The notes: generated by a model not told the origin, from the sequence alone. DNA of 64,000 nt from Rhizobiaceae bacterium MnEN-MB40S (GCA_024343425.1 BRLC01000009.1:98108-162107); one strand, 5' to 3'; positions 43,456-51,296 are shown, counted from the first letter of the stretch. Made by a program: numbers and translations.

Positions 43456-44210
43456 TGTGCATCTCCCCCGGAAAACGGGAGTAGCGCGGCAAGCCGGTCG
43501 GCGGCCTTGCGCGCCATGGCCGGATCGATTTCGCAGCCGATGTAGCGGCGACCGGAGAAACGGCAGGCTTCGCCGGCCGCGCCCGATCCGGCAAACCAGT
43601 CGCCGACGAGGCCGCCGGGTGGGCAGCTCGTGCGGACGAGGATCTCGATCAGGCCGGATGGCTTTTCGGTCGGATGGATGGCGCGGCTATGGGCGTTGCG
43701 GGCGTAAATGACCGAGCGCATCAGGCGCGGCCCGCCGTCCTCGCTGGCATAGTGCCCGGCATTGATATGGCCGGTATGGGGCGGACGTTGCTTGCGGCGC
43801 ACGGTGCGCGCGGTCGCGTCGGGCGTCGTCTGCACTACGTTGTAGACAGAGCCCCATGGCGCATCGGCGCGGTAGAACTGGACGACGAGTTCATGCACGC
43901 GCTTGAAGCGGTCGGCATGGAAGCCGGAGCCGTTCTGCTTCTCCCAGAGGATCTCCTGGGCGTATTTCCAGCCGGCGTCGTCGAACGTCGCGGCAGTTGC
44001 CATGAAGCAGCGCAGCGAGCCGAACATCCACATCGAGCCCGACGGCCGTAGCGCCGCCCTGGCGAGCGGCAACCAGCCCTCGACACGGCGATCCCAGACG
44101 AGCGAGGTGTCGCCGTAGGGCGGATCGGCAAAGATCATGTCGAACGGCCCATGCGCGGGCATGAGGCGGCGGCAATCGCCTGTCAGGATTGAGGGTGCGG
44201 GGATGGTCAT
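43452..44210 (-). CDS. Site-specific DNA methyltransferase (N4/N6 type)
   Basis: 252 residues. FDMIFADPPYGDTSLVWDRR contains the DPPY catalytic motif near the N-terminus, and GLVGDWFAGSGAAGEACRFSGRRYIGCEID the SAM-binding FxGxG motif near the C-terminus; this order fits a beta-class enzyme. IHPTEKPSGLIEILV is a typical linker. No restriction enzyme is nearby, so it is an orphan methylase that may protect the element on entry or regulate it. It overlaps parA by 4 nt. Confidence 0.87.
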   Translation of the reverse strand: MTIPAPSILTGDCRRLMPAHGPFDMIFADPPYGDTSLVWDRRVEGWLPLARAALRPSGSMWMFGSLRCFMATAATFDDAGWKYAQEILWEKQNGSGFHADRFKRVHELVVQFYRADAPWGSVYNVVQTTPDATARTVRRKQRPPHTGHINAGHYASEDGGPRLMRSVIYARNAHSRAIHPTEKPSGLIEILVRTSCPPGGLVGDWFAGSGAAGEACRFSGRRYIGCEIDPAMARKAADRLAALLPFSGGDAQ

Positions 44211-44845
44211 GGCGCGAGCCTCCCCACTTCCGCGGCCAGGGCCGCGACTTCGCGTGCGGCCGCACTGTCGTGGCTGGCCTCGAACACCAGGCGACCGGAC
44301 TGCGCCATGTCGGCGAAGGCGACGCGCTGGCCGATGGTGGTCGACAGCAAGGGCGGGTCGTGCTCTGCCAGCGTCTCGGCCGTCTCACGGGCGATGACGG
44401 TGCGTGCGCCGCAGCGGTTGAGCACGAAGCGGGCGACGAGCTGCGGGCGGTAGATGCGCGCCTCGGCGAGCAGCGCCAGTATTTCGGCCGACGCCCAGCC
44501 GTCGAGCGGCGACGGCTGTACGGGGATCACGAGGAGATCGGCGGCCAGTAGCGCTGAACGCATGAGGCCGGCAACGCGCGGCGGCCCGTCGATGACGACG
44601 TGATCGGCGTCACGCGCGAGCTCTGGCGCTTCGCGATGCAGCGTGTCGCGCGCCAGGCCGACGACGCCGAACAGGCGCGGCAGGCCCTCGCGGCTGCGCT
44701 GCTGCGACCAGTCGAGCGCCGACCCTTGCGGGTCTGCGTCGATCAGGGTGACGCGCTTGCCCTCGCTAGCCCATTGACCGGCGAGGTGCAGCGCCAGCGT
44801 CGTCTTGCCGACACCGCCCTTTTGATTCATCAGCGCGATGATCAT
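44207..44845 (-). CDS. parA: ParA-family partition ATPase
   Basis: 212 residues. It has a deviant Walker A (NQKGGVGKTTLALHLAGQWA), VTLIDADPQGSALDWSQQR (Walker A') and DHVVIDGPPRVAGLMRSALLAADLLVIPVQP. The short length fits ParF/TraC-like plasmid ParA proteins without a DNA-binding N-terminus. It supports stable inheritance of the circular form of the element. It overlaps repA and the methyltransferase gene by 4 nt. Confidence 0.93.
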   Translation of the reverse strand: MIIALMNQKGGVGKTTLALHLAGQWASEGKRVTLIDADPQGSALDWSQQRSREGLPRLFGVVGLARDTLHREAPELARDADHVVIDGPPRVAGLMRSALLAADLLVIPVQPSPLDGWASAEILALLAEARIYRPQLVARFVLNRCGARTVIARETAETLAEHDPPLLSTTIGQRVAFADMAQSGRLVFEASHDSAAAREVAALAAEVGRLAP

Positions 44846-46002
44846 TCCGCACCTCCGGGCTTGTCGCCGAAGGAGAGTTGCGGAGGGTGGGAAGAAGAGC
44901 GGTCCGTAAAAGCGGATTTACGGAAAGACTGATCAGGTGTAGTGTTTTGGTGCGATGATTTTTCGGCCTGTTTTGGCCTCTCGGCGATGTTTTCCACATC
45001 GCGCCCGCGCTCTTCAAAGTTAGATTCTTTGTTAGACTCTAAGTTAAGGGCGCGATTTCGTCTTTTCTTTCCAGAGCTTATACCCTGTTTGGGTTCCTGA
45101 TAGCACGAGCCTCCGGTTCCCGATAGCACGATAGCTCGGGTTCCCGATAGCACGAGGCCGTCCACAGGTTTTCCAAAGGGGGCGGACGGCTCGAATGCGA
45201 GCAGCAGGCGGCCACCGACTTCGACCTCCAGAAACAGCGTGTAGCCGGGCAGCGGCTGGCGCCGGACGATGTCGCGGAGCTCGAAGGCGAAGCGTTTAAA
45301 CGGCGACAGGCTGCCGGATTTCTGATGAAGATGCCGGAAATCGAAGCGCCAGCCATTGCGCTGCTTGCCGCCATGCTTGCGCACAATGCGGTAGAGCCAG
45401 CGATCAAGGCCGCCTGTGAGGCCGAAATAGTCCCGGTCGATGGTCAGGACGAGCGCGTCGTCGAGGACGGCGCGATAGAACCAGTCCGGGACGATCAGCT
45501 CGATGCCGGCAGGCTTGCCCTGGCGGTCGGTGCGCTCCTGCCATTCATTGATCCAGGAGAAGCGGTGGCGGCGGCCTTCGGCCGGCTGGCGGATCGAGGT
45601 GGCGACGGTGGTCGACTGGAGCCGATCGAGGGCGGCTTTCAGGCGCTGGTAGTCGCGCATCGAGACGCCGCGGTCGATGAAGTTGAGGATTTCGTAGGGC
45701 GTGGCGGCCATGAGGCGGGAGGTACGCAGACCCTTGTCGCGAGCCTCGACGATCTGGCTTGCGGCCCAGATCAGGATGTCGGCATCCCAGATCGTGGCCA
45801 TGCCATGATCGGGCACGGCCTCGACGCGGATCGACACGTCGCCAGCGACGAAATCGATCGGCGCGGTCCGATGTGATTTGGAGAGGGAGAAGAACGGATA
45901 GGCCATGAGGTCCTGCGCGTCGCGAGGCGCGAAGTCACCGGGGAGAGCGTGGAACAGATCGAGCTGTCCGCGCTCCGGGGATGGGCGATGTCGCGCCGTC
46001 AT
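44842..46002 (-). CDS. repA: RepA-type replication initiator
   Basis: 386 residues; DLMAYPFFSLSKSHRTAPIDFVAGDVSIRVEAVPDHGMATIWDADILIWAASQI is the signature of RepA proteins of broad-host-range alphaproteobacterial replicons, followed by two winged-helix-like segments. The C-terminal ~70 residues are polar and probably disordered. Three iteron-like DNA repeats lie inside the gene (45092-45155) and show up in the protein as repeated VLSGT. It would allow limited replication of the excised ICE. ATG at 46002 has only a weak SD. Coupled to parA. Confidence 0.87.
   Translation of the reverse strand: MTARHRPSPERGQLDLFHALPGDFAPRDAQDLMAYPFFSLSKSHRTAPIDFVAGDVSIRVEAVPDHGMATIWDADILIWAASQIVEARDKGLRTSRLMAATPYEILNFIDRGVSMRDYQRLKAALDRLQSTTVATSIRQPAEGRRHRFSWINEWQERTDRQGKPAGIELIVPDWFYRAVLDDALVLTIDRDYFGLTGGLDRWLYRIVRKHGGKQRNGWRFDFRHLHQKSGSLSPFKRFAFELRDIVRRQPLPGYTLFLEVEVGGRLLLAFEPSAPFGKPVDGLVLSGTRAIVLSGTGGSCYQEPKQGISSGKKRRNRALNLESNKESNFEERGRDVENIAERPKQAEKSSHQNTTPDQSFRKSAFTDRSSSHPPQLSFGDKPGGAE
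44990..44998. other. Candidate DnaA box within repA
   Basis: TTTTCCACA fits the relaxed DnaA consensus TTWTNCACA and lies ~94 bp from the first iteron. With the iterons it could form a small origin inside the repA gene. Confidence 0.4.
45092..45155. repeat. oriV: Three iterons inside repA (candidate origin)
   Basis: GGTTCCTGATAGCACGA (45092-45108), GGTTCCCGATAGCACGA (45115-45131) and the same again (45139-45155), with starts 23 and 24 bp apart, about two helical turns. The 17-mers differ at one position. Such phased direct repeats are typical RepA-binding iterons. Confidence 0.7.
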
Positions 46003-46018
46003 TGAGGGAACCGCAGGG

Positions 46019-46300
46019 TCAGCGGACGTGACGGCCGGCGTGAGCCGTCGGCGCAGGAGCCTGCCGCTTGGCAGGTAGGACGCTGCCGCGCGGGTCAGAC
46101 GTCGAGGTGACGGCACCGCGCTCAGCCCAGGCTTCGAGATCGTCGATCGCGTAGACTACGCGGCCACCGAGCTTGCGGTAGGCTGGCCCCGTTCCGTAGG
46201 TGCGGTGTTTTTCGAGGGTGCGCGCCGACAGGCTGAGGAATTCGCCGGCTTCCTTGGTGCGCAGGAAGCGCGGCGGCAGGGTCGCAAGATTGGTGGTCAT
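46019..46300 (-). CDS. AlpA/RdfS-like DNA-binding protein
   Basis: 93 residues. PPRFLRTKEAGEFLSLSARTLEKHRTYGTGPAYRKLGGRVVYAIDDLEAWAERG is a MerR-like winged helix of the AlpA/excisionase type. In ICEMlSym-R7A a protein of this class (RdfS) directs excision and is switched on by the DUF2285 activator FseA; here the gene lies directly downstream of an FseA-like gene and upstream of repA, so a role as recombination directionality factor is plausible. A purely regulatory role for repA-parA is the alternative. Confidence 0.8.
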   Translation of the reverse strand: MTTNLATLPPRFLRTKEAGEFLSLSARTLEKHRTYGTGPAYRKLGGRVVYAIDDLEAWAERGAVTSTSDPRGSVLPAKRQAPAPTAHAGRHVR

Positions 46301-46434
46301 GGTGGCCTCCGTGGTTTTCGTTAGGGCCGCTGGCGATCAGCGGCGAACGAAGGCCACGTTGGCGAAGAAGAATTGGCAGGGGGGAGTGCGAACTTAGGGT
46401 GGCTAAAATCGCACACCCCGGATCGCAGGAAGGG

Positions 46435-47206
46435 TCAGGGACGGCGGCGATGGCGAAGAAGCTTGCGATAGCCGCCATCGATCATGGCGAGGCCATCCTT
46501 GACCAGATCAAGAACTGCGTCACGCAAGGCAGATGTTTTCCAAGGTTCGGTGGCGACCCGCTCGACCCCGAAAATGACTTCGGCGATCTCGCGATAGTCG
46601 GCGTCGTTCATGCGACCGTCGACGGCTCGCAGCATGTTCTTCAGCCTGCGCCGCTGTTGCGCCGTCATCCGGGTGCTCGGTGGCACCTTATGACCATGCA
46701 GACTGCGCCACAGTCTTGTCAGGGCTTCGATTCGGTCGAGACCGAAAGCATCAAGGGGGACATGGGCGCTGATTGGCTGATCTTTCCCGAGACCGTTCAG
46801 GAGGATGAGATGAATGTGTTCCGTATCGGTGGCGTATGACAGGTGCAGCCCCTCGATGGCCGTTGCTTGACGAGTTGGAAACAGGTCCGAAGGAAACCGA
46901 GGCTCGCTGATTGTCATATCCGGGGACGAACCGATGTGCAGGACGCTGCTGTCGGCTTCAGGTGTCCAGAATACAGCCTGTTCCAGGCCGGTGAGGCTGG
47001 GCCGTGCGGCGAAATCGCAGACCCCAGCGGGTCCGGATGGTTTCGGCCTGGTTGCTAGCCGCCAGCGCGGAAGCAAGAGAGATCGAGAAATCTTTCTGAT
47101 AGTCCTCGTTGCGGCGCAGGCACTCCCAGGCGAGGCTGTCCGTGTCGACTTCATCCATGAAGTCATATACCGACGATGTCCGCCATTCTTTTGTATCGGG
47201 CACCAT
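46435..47206 (-). CDS. DUF2285 regulator (FseA-like) read through a +1 frameshift
   Basis: Two overlapping frames encode one protein. The first (from ATG 47206, or 47221) gives PDTKEWRTSSVYDFMDEVDTDSLAWECLRRNEDYQKDF ... TRWGLRF; the second continues AARPSLTGLEQAVFWTPEADSSVLHIGSSPD and ends with a DUF2285 domain (RLKNMLRAVDGRMNDADYREIAEVIFG). The switch is at the TTT codon 47014-47012, where moving one base forward gives TTC-GCC. The fusion would have ~256 residues. FseA of ICEMlSym-R7A is made by the same kind of +1 shift between two DUF2285 frames. A mutation or base-call error is the alternative. Confidence 0.65.
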
Positions 47207-47322
47207 GAGTTTCTTCCCCATACTCAAATACAAGCTTAGCGAGAATTGATTCCGGGGATTCGTTTGCGTGCATAGGTCAGCGGCTGGCAACGGGTGTTGT
47301 CGCTGACGCAACGCTGAGCAGG

Positions 47323-47586
47323 CTAGTGTGGCAAGCCTCTGCGCAGTTGCCTGTAACCGTATTCGGTCATCCAGTGGGCGCGGACGAGGTGGCTATCGTG
47401 AACGCGACGTGCGCGATCCGGCTCCGCATTTGGGCAGATACCGAACAGGACTTTGACGGCTTCCTGCCAGGAAGCGCCGTCCTTTTCTGCATCGAGCAGC
47501 CGCATGTAGAGCTTTACGTGCTTGCGGTCATATTCGGTCAGCGCTGGACCTTCTGGGGCTAGTTCGCGATAGTCGAGTTTCATCAT
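47323..47586 (-). CDS. Short DUF2285 protein (QseM-like)
   Basis: 87 residues; LDYRELAPEGPALTEYDRKHVKLYMRLLDAEKDGASWQEAVKVLFG ... DRARRVHDSHLVRAHWMTEYGYRQLRRG is a stand-alone DUF2285 domain. In ICEMlSym-R7A the short DUF2285 protein QseM is an antiactivator that binds FseA and TraR and keeps transfer off. The position between an XRE gene and the FseA-like gene fits this. ATG 47586 is used; 47610 is possible, and neither has a strong SD. Confidence 0.72.
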   Translation of the reverse strand: MMKLDYRELAPEGPALTEYDRKHVKLYMRLLDAEKDGASWQEAVKVLFGICPNAEPDRARRVHDSHLVRAHWMTEYGYRQLRRGLPH

Positions 47587-47697
47587 CGAGATCGCCACTG
47601 TGCTCTTCATTGGGATTGTTGTTCGGAAAAAATGTTTAAATCGGCAATGTGACGGTTGAAGGTCATTATGCTCCAGCCCAGAAAACGGCAATCGAAA

Positions 47698-47949
47698 CTA
47701 TCCGCGTTTTGCCGATTCCTGTTCATCGACGATCATCACCCCTTCGTTGCGCCCCGAGTTGATGAAGGCAATGCCTTCAGCCTCCAGGGCTCTACGCACC
47801 TGATCGCTGGTGCTTTCAAACACGCGAAGACCCGCCGCGGATTCCATGCGTTTGAGCGCGGTCAGCGATACTTTGGCCTTGTCCGCGAGCATCTCCTGTG
47901 ACCAGCCCAGTAGTGCGCGCGCGGCCCGTGTTTGTCGGGAGGTGATCAT
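47698..47949 (-). CDS. XRE-family regulator (QseC-like)
   Basis: 83 residues. TRAARALLGWSQEMLADKAKVSLTALKRMESAAG is a Cro/C1-type helix-turn-helix; a short VFESTSDQVRRALEAEGIAFINSGR tail of the usual XRE-small-regulator type follows. By order it corresponds to QseC, which controls qseM in ICEMlSym-R7A, though there the two genes are divergent and here they are in tandem. The start lies in a perfect 28-bp palindrome, with a full anti-SD match 4 nt upstream of the ATG that can pair with codons 1-4. Confidence 0.78.
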   Translation of the reverse strand: MITSRQTRAARALLGWSQEMLADKAKVSLTALKRMESAAGLRVFESTSDQVRRALEAEGIAFINSGRNEGVMIVDEQESAKRG

Positions 47950-47964
47950 GCATGATCACCTCCC
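47937..47964. promoter_or_regulatory. 28-bp perfect palindrome over the XRE start codon
   Basis: Left half GGGAGGTGATCATG, right half its exact reverse complement. On the coding strand the first half contains GGAGGTGATC, complementary to the 3' end of 16S rRNA, and the second half is the start ATG-ATC-ACC-TCC. The mRNA could fold the ribosome-binding site against the first codons; the DNA could also be an operator for the dimeric XRE protein. Confidence 0.8.
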
Positions 47965-48002
47965 ACCGGCACCAACCGTCACGCCAGAACTACGGCTATA
48001 AT

Positions 48003-48075
48003 AGTCGGAGTTTAGGTATAAGGCGAGCCATAATCGGCGATTTGGGTCAATCGATGCGGTGTATCAACTCCGACT
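48003..48075. promoter_or_regulatory. Spaced 10-bp inverted repeat in the XRE promoter region
   Basis: AGTCGGAGTT (48003-48012) and AACTCCGACT (48066-48075) are exact reverse complements, 53 bp apart, upstream of the XRE gene. A TATAAT hexamer overlaps the left edge (47997-48002). It may be a regulator site. The rest of 47965-48264 shows no gene. Confidence 0.45.
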
Positions 48076-48264
48076 GATTCGGTCGCTTTGCAGTGACCGT
48101 TTTCTGTGTGATCGCTGCCCATTCCTCAGCCGGTGGGTGATATGCGATAGGCTGCCCTGCCCCTCAGGGGAGAGTTCGAGAGGGGCTCGCCCGCTTTCGC
48201 AGGGAGTCCTGACCAGTCGATCCGGTCTGGATTGCTGTTTCTGGGCGCCTTCGGGCGCGAACAG

Positions 48265-48298
48265 GAAAAAGCCCGGCGGCTTGCGCCGCCGGGCTTTT
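48265..48298 (-). terminator. Intrinsic terminator of ssb
   Basis: A 14-bp stem, AAAAGCCCGGCGGC (48267-48280) with GCCGCCGGGCTTTT (48285-48298), followed on the minus strand by a T run. It lies 12 nt after the ssb stop codon. Confidence 0.85.
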
Positions 48299-48309
48299 GA
48301 CGATCCCGC

Positions 48310-48711
48310 TCAGAACGGGATGTCATCGTCGTCGATGAACTTGCCGTCGTCGTTCTGGGTTTGCTTGGCCCGGCTCAGGAAGTCCACCGTCTCGGCGATG
48401 ATCTCGCAGCCGTAGCGGTCAACGCCCTGCTGATCGGTCCATTTCGTGTAGTGGATGCGGCCGCGGACCAGAACCTTCATGCCTTTTTCGCAGTGCTCCT
48501 GGACCGTCTTGCCGAGGCCGTTGAAGCAGGTGATGCGGTGCCATTCAGTGTCCTGCACCCGATAGCCGTTTTCGTCGCGGACGACGCGGCCTTCCGAGTA
48601 GCGCGGGCGGGAGGTGGCCAGCGTGAAGTTGGTGATGCCGGTGCCGCCCTGGGTGTTGCGGGTTTCCGGGTCCTGGCCGATGTTGCCTGCGAGGATGACG
48701 ATGTTCTGCAT
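48310..48711 (-). CDS. ssb: Single-stranded DNA-binding protein
   Basis: 133 residues. An OB fold starts with MQNIVILAGNIGQDPETRNTQGGTGITNFTLATSRP, continues with WHRITCFNGLGKTVQEHCEKGMKVLVRGRI, and ends with the acidic DDDDIPF tip that recruits partner proteins. It is shorter than the chromosomal SSB (~165). It protects the transferred single strand or helps replicate the element. ATG 48711 has GGAGA upstream. Two perfect palindromes lie in its leader. Confidence 0.93.
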   Translation of the reverse strand: MQNIVILAGNIGQDPETRNTQGGTGITNFTLATSRPRYSEGRVVRDENGYRVQDTEWHRITCFNGLGKTVQEHCEKGMKVLVRGRIHYTKWTDQQGVDRYGCEIIAETVDFLSRAKQTQNDDGKFIDDDDIPF

Positions 48712-48733
48712 GATAGTTCTCCGTTGCTTCATC

Positions 48734-48804
48734 CGGAGGGACCGTCCCTCCGATGATGCCCGGCCAAGACCGTCGGGAGATGCCTGCACTGACGCGCGCG
48801 TCAG
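48734..48804. promoter_or_regulatory. Two palindromes in the ssb leader
   Basis: CGGAGGGAC-C-GTCCCTCCG (48734-48752) and the perfect 16-bp palindrome CTGACGCGCGCGTCAG (48789-48804) lie 23 and 78 bp upstream of the ssb ATG. They could be operators or mRNA hairpins controlling ssb. Confidence 0.6.
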
Positions 48805-49478
48805 CTTGACCCGTAAGGCCCGGAGTGGGGCGGGCAGTCGCTTCAGCGACAACACGGTCCGGAGCCACGCGGGTTGCGGTCAGAAACCGTACGGGATTAG
48901 GGAATCAGTCAGGAGGAGGGATTGGTCTCTTCAGGGAAGCCACAGGACGGGGATGGCCAGCAGAACTTTCCTCATCATTGGCAATGTCGAGCTTCCCGAA
49001 ACCGTCTGTCACCTCCCTGCGGTATCGTCATACTCGTCACAAAGCTGAATATCCCGCGATCGCCACTCGGTTCGTGGCCGGGCTGTCTGGCGTGAAGGCC
49101 TGCCGGGTGCGGAGACCGTTTGAATGGAACCAGCATCACTCAACGGCCGAGGCATCGGGACAGATTGCGAAGAACGCATGATGGTCGATGGCCAACAGCC
49201 ACTGCCATTGCGAAATGGACTTATGAAGTTGGGCTGACGAAATGCACGGCTGAGATCCATCGTTGAGCGGGAGGCGCTCCCGTGAAGGTCGGAAAAGCGG
49301 GCAGATGCCGGGCAAGGACAATGACGATGATCGAAGCGCTACACTGATCGGAGCTGTCGGAAGTTCGGCAGTACAAGCCGCCGAGCCAGGAGCGCTATGC
49401 AAGGCAGCGGAAACCGCCGGGGTGAGCGAGTTGGCAGCCCGCTGATCATGGACCAGCCCCTGATGGCAAGCGCTTTGG
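48805..49478. other. Stretch without a recognisable gene
   Basis: About 670 bp between the ssb leader and a membrane-protein gene. Open frames on both strands lack recognisable domains and ribosome-binding sites. The region should hold the ssb promoter. Confidence 0.4.
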
Positions 49479-49895
49479 TCAGCGCGAAAAGACTGCTGTG
49501 CCGAGCGCGTTGAGATTGATCATTGCAGCTATGGCAACGATCAGGCCGCTGGTGCCGCACAGCATGTTCAAGAGGATAATCGAGTCGATTGCGTCCTTGG
49601 CGACGCCGTGAACCAACGCATAGCCTGCGATGCAGGCCGGCACCGCAAAGACCGCGAGCGCGAAAAGACGGAAGAAGGGGTTCTTCGCAAAGCCGAGAAC
49701 CGCGATGACAAATCCAACCGAAAGCAGTGCGGCGCCGATGGCGGCGGAGCTCGACATCAGGAAGCCGGCGTCGGTTGCGTACACATACTGGAACGCTGTG
49801 ATTCCGACCATGAAGGGCAAGGCATAGATCGTGAAATTGAAAGCGATCACGCACAGCGCGATGGATAAGGAGATTGCGAGTAAGATAAGGGTCAT
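49479..49895 (-). CDS. Four-helix membrane protein of unknown function
   Basis: 138 residues with four hydrophobic segments (TLILLAISLSIALCVIAFNFTIYALPFMVG; AAIGAALLSVGFVIAVLGF; LFALAVFAVPACIAGYALVHG; SIILLNMLCGTSGLIVAIAAMI). No family was recognised. ATG 49895 has GGAGG 5 nt upstream. Its place between ssb and DUF2493 suggests that it belongs to the backbone of the element. Confidence 0.7.
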   Translation of the reverse strand: MTLILLAISLSIALCVIAFNFTIYALPFMVGITAFQYVYATDAGFLMSSSAAIGAALLSVGFVIAVLGFAKNPFFRLFALAVFAVPACIAGYALVHGVAKDAIDSIILLNMLCGTSGLIVAIAAMINLNALGTAVFSR

Positions 49896-50032
49896 TGGAG
49901 CCTCCGCGTGAATGATTGGGATCACGACAGGCTGCCGATAGAAATGCTCTGCCTGCGACTATGCTGTTTCGCCGGTTCTGCTCGATCGTATCGTTGTGCC
50001 GAGGGGCGCGCGCGTCAAGTATTGGCGGCGCT

Positions 50033-50968
50033 TTAAGCGCCGCCGTCGAACTTCATGACGGGGATGCCGAGCTTGCGGGCCTTGTCCGCAAGGTTCTCCT
50101 GGATCCCCGTGCCGGGGTAGACGAGGACACCGACCGGCAGGACATCCAGCATCTGGTCGTTGCGTTTGAAGGGCGCGGCCTTGCCGTGCTTCGTCCAGTC
50201 GGGCTTGAAGGCGACCTGCGGCACCTTGCGGTTATCGGCCCATTTTGCGGCGATCAGTTCGGCGCCCTTGGGCGAACCGCCGTGCAACAGCACCATGTCC
50301 GGGTGCTTGGCGTGGATCTGATCGAGCCTGGCCCAGATCAGGCGGTGATCGTTGAAGTCGAGCCCGCCGGTGAAGGCGACCTTGGGGCCTGCGGGCAGCA
50401 TCACCTCGGTTTCGGCCCGACGCTTCGCGGCAAGGAAGTCTCTGGAGTCGATCATCGCGGCGGTCAGATTGCGATGGTTGACCATCGAGCCGCTGCGCGG
50501 ACGCCAGGGCGTGCCGGTGTGACGCTCGAATTGCTCGGCGGCAACATCGCGGAAGAGCTCCATGCTGTTGCGCCGCTCGATGAAGGTCTGCCCCTCTGCC
50601 GTCAGGCGTTCCAGTTCAACGGATTTCACCTCGCTGCCATCCTGTTCTCGTTGAAGGCGGCGCTGGGCCTGCTCATTGTCGTCGAGTTCGCGTTCTACCC
50701 GGCTGGTGGCGCGGTGGAAGAGATTGACGGTCGACCAGAGCAATTCGTCAAGGTCGGGTTCGAGGCGGGTGTCGCCCAGCGTGACGATCAGGGCGTCGAA
50801 GATATCTGCGACGGCGCCGGCGACGGCATTGCCTTCGGGAAGCGGCCTTGGATCGGCTTCGTCGGTGAAGGGGCGCCAGCCGTAGAGCTGGAGTTCGGTG
50901 AGGACATGGTCGGTGGGGGATGAGGTGTGGACCGGCTCGAAACCTGCATCTTCGTCTTCGTGCAACAT
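50033..50968 (-). CDS. DUF2493 (SLOG-like) protein
   Basis: 311 residues. The C-terminal ~120 residues (KVAFTGGLDFNDHRLIWARLDQIHAKHPDMVLLHGGSPKGAELIAAKWADNRKVPQVAF) form a DUF2493 Rossmann-like domain of the SLOG superfamily, with the nucleotide-binding pattern TGGxxFxD and HGGSPxGAE. The N-terminal part is helical (VERELDDNEQAQRRLQREQ). It might bind or cleave a nucleotide ligand or DNA; its function is not established. It is conserved next to the Toprim and methylase/helicase genes in such elements. Confidence 0.88.
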   Translation of the reverse strand: MLHEDEDAGFEPVHTSSPTDHVLTELQLYGWRPFTDEADPRPLPEGNAVAGAVADIFDALIVTLGDTRLEPDLDELLWSTVNLFHRATSRVERELDDNEQAQRRLQREQDGSEVKSVELERLTAEGQTFIERRNSMELFRDVAAEQFERHTGTPWRPRSGSMVNHRNLTAAMIDSRDFLAAKRRAETEVMLPAGPKVAFTGGLDFNDHRLIWARLDQIHAKHPDMVLLHGGSPKGAELIAAKWADNRKVPQVAFKPDWTKHGKAAPFKRNDQMLDVLPVGVLVYPGTGIQENLADKARKLGIPVMKFDGGA

Positions 50969-51074
50969 CGGGTGCTTCCTTCGACTAGAGCCGCGCCCAT
51001 CGCGGCCTTCGCAGGCGTCGAAAGCCCACGGGCGGGACGGGCTGGCAGTCCTCGCGCTTCCGCGAGGGCCTTGA

Positions 51075-51153
51075 TGGCCGGGTCCGGCTAATTTGCTTCG
51101 CGCTGCAAAGGCGAGGCTCGTCCTCGCCGACGGAAATTAGCCGGACGCGGCCA
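51075..51153. repeat. 20-bp inverted repeat with an inner hairpin
   Basis: Outer arms at 51075-51094 and 51134-51153 match in 19 of 20 positions as reverse complements. An inner GGCGAGG-CTCGT-CCTCGCC hairpin sits at 51110-51128. The structure lies between the Toprim stop codon and the DUF2493 start, so it would be in the leader of DUF2493 mRNA. It has no T run, so it is not a plain terminator. Other bases of 50969-51296 show no gene; a CTCGCG/CGCGAG hairpin is nearby at about 51051-51066. Confidence 0.7.
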
Positions 51154-51296
51154 TTGCCTGCCCGGCGCGTTTGTGGGCCGATCGCCCTCTGAAGAAGGCC
51201 GTGGGTGTGGCCTCTTCGACAGGCAGCATCTTGGCGATATCCGAAGACGGCAGGTGAAGATGGGCTTGCCGCAACCTCATTGCCAACCGACCTCGT

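Noticed and set aside
45161..45170. TCCACAGGTT near the iterons as a second DnaA box
   Set aside because: It matches the consensus on neither strand beyond six bases.
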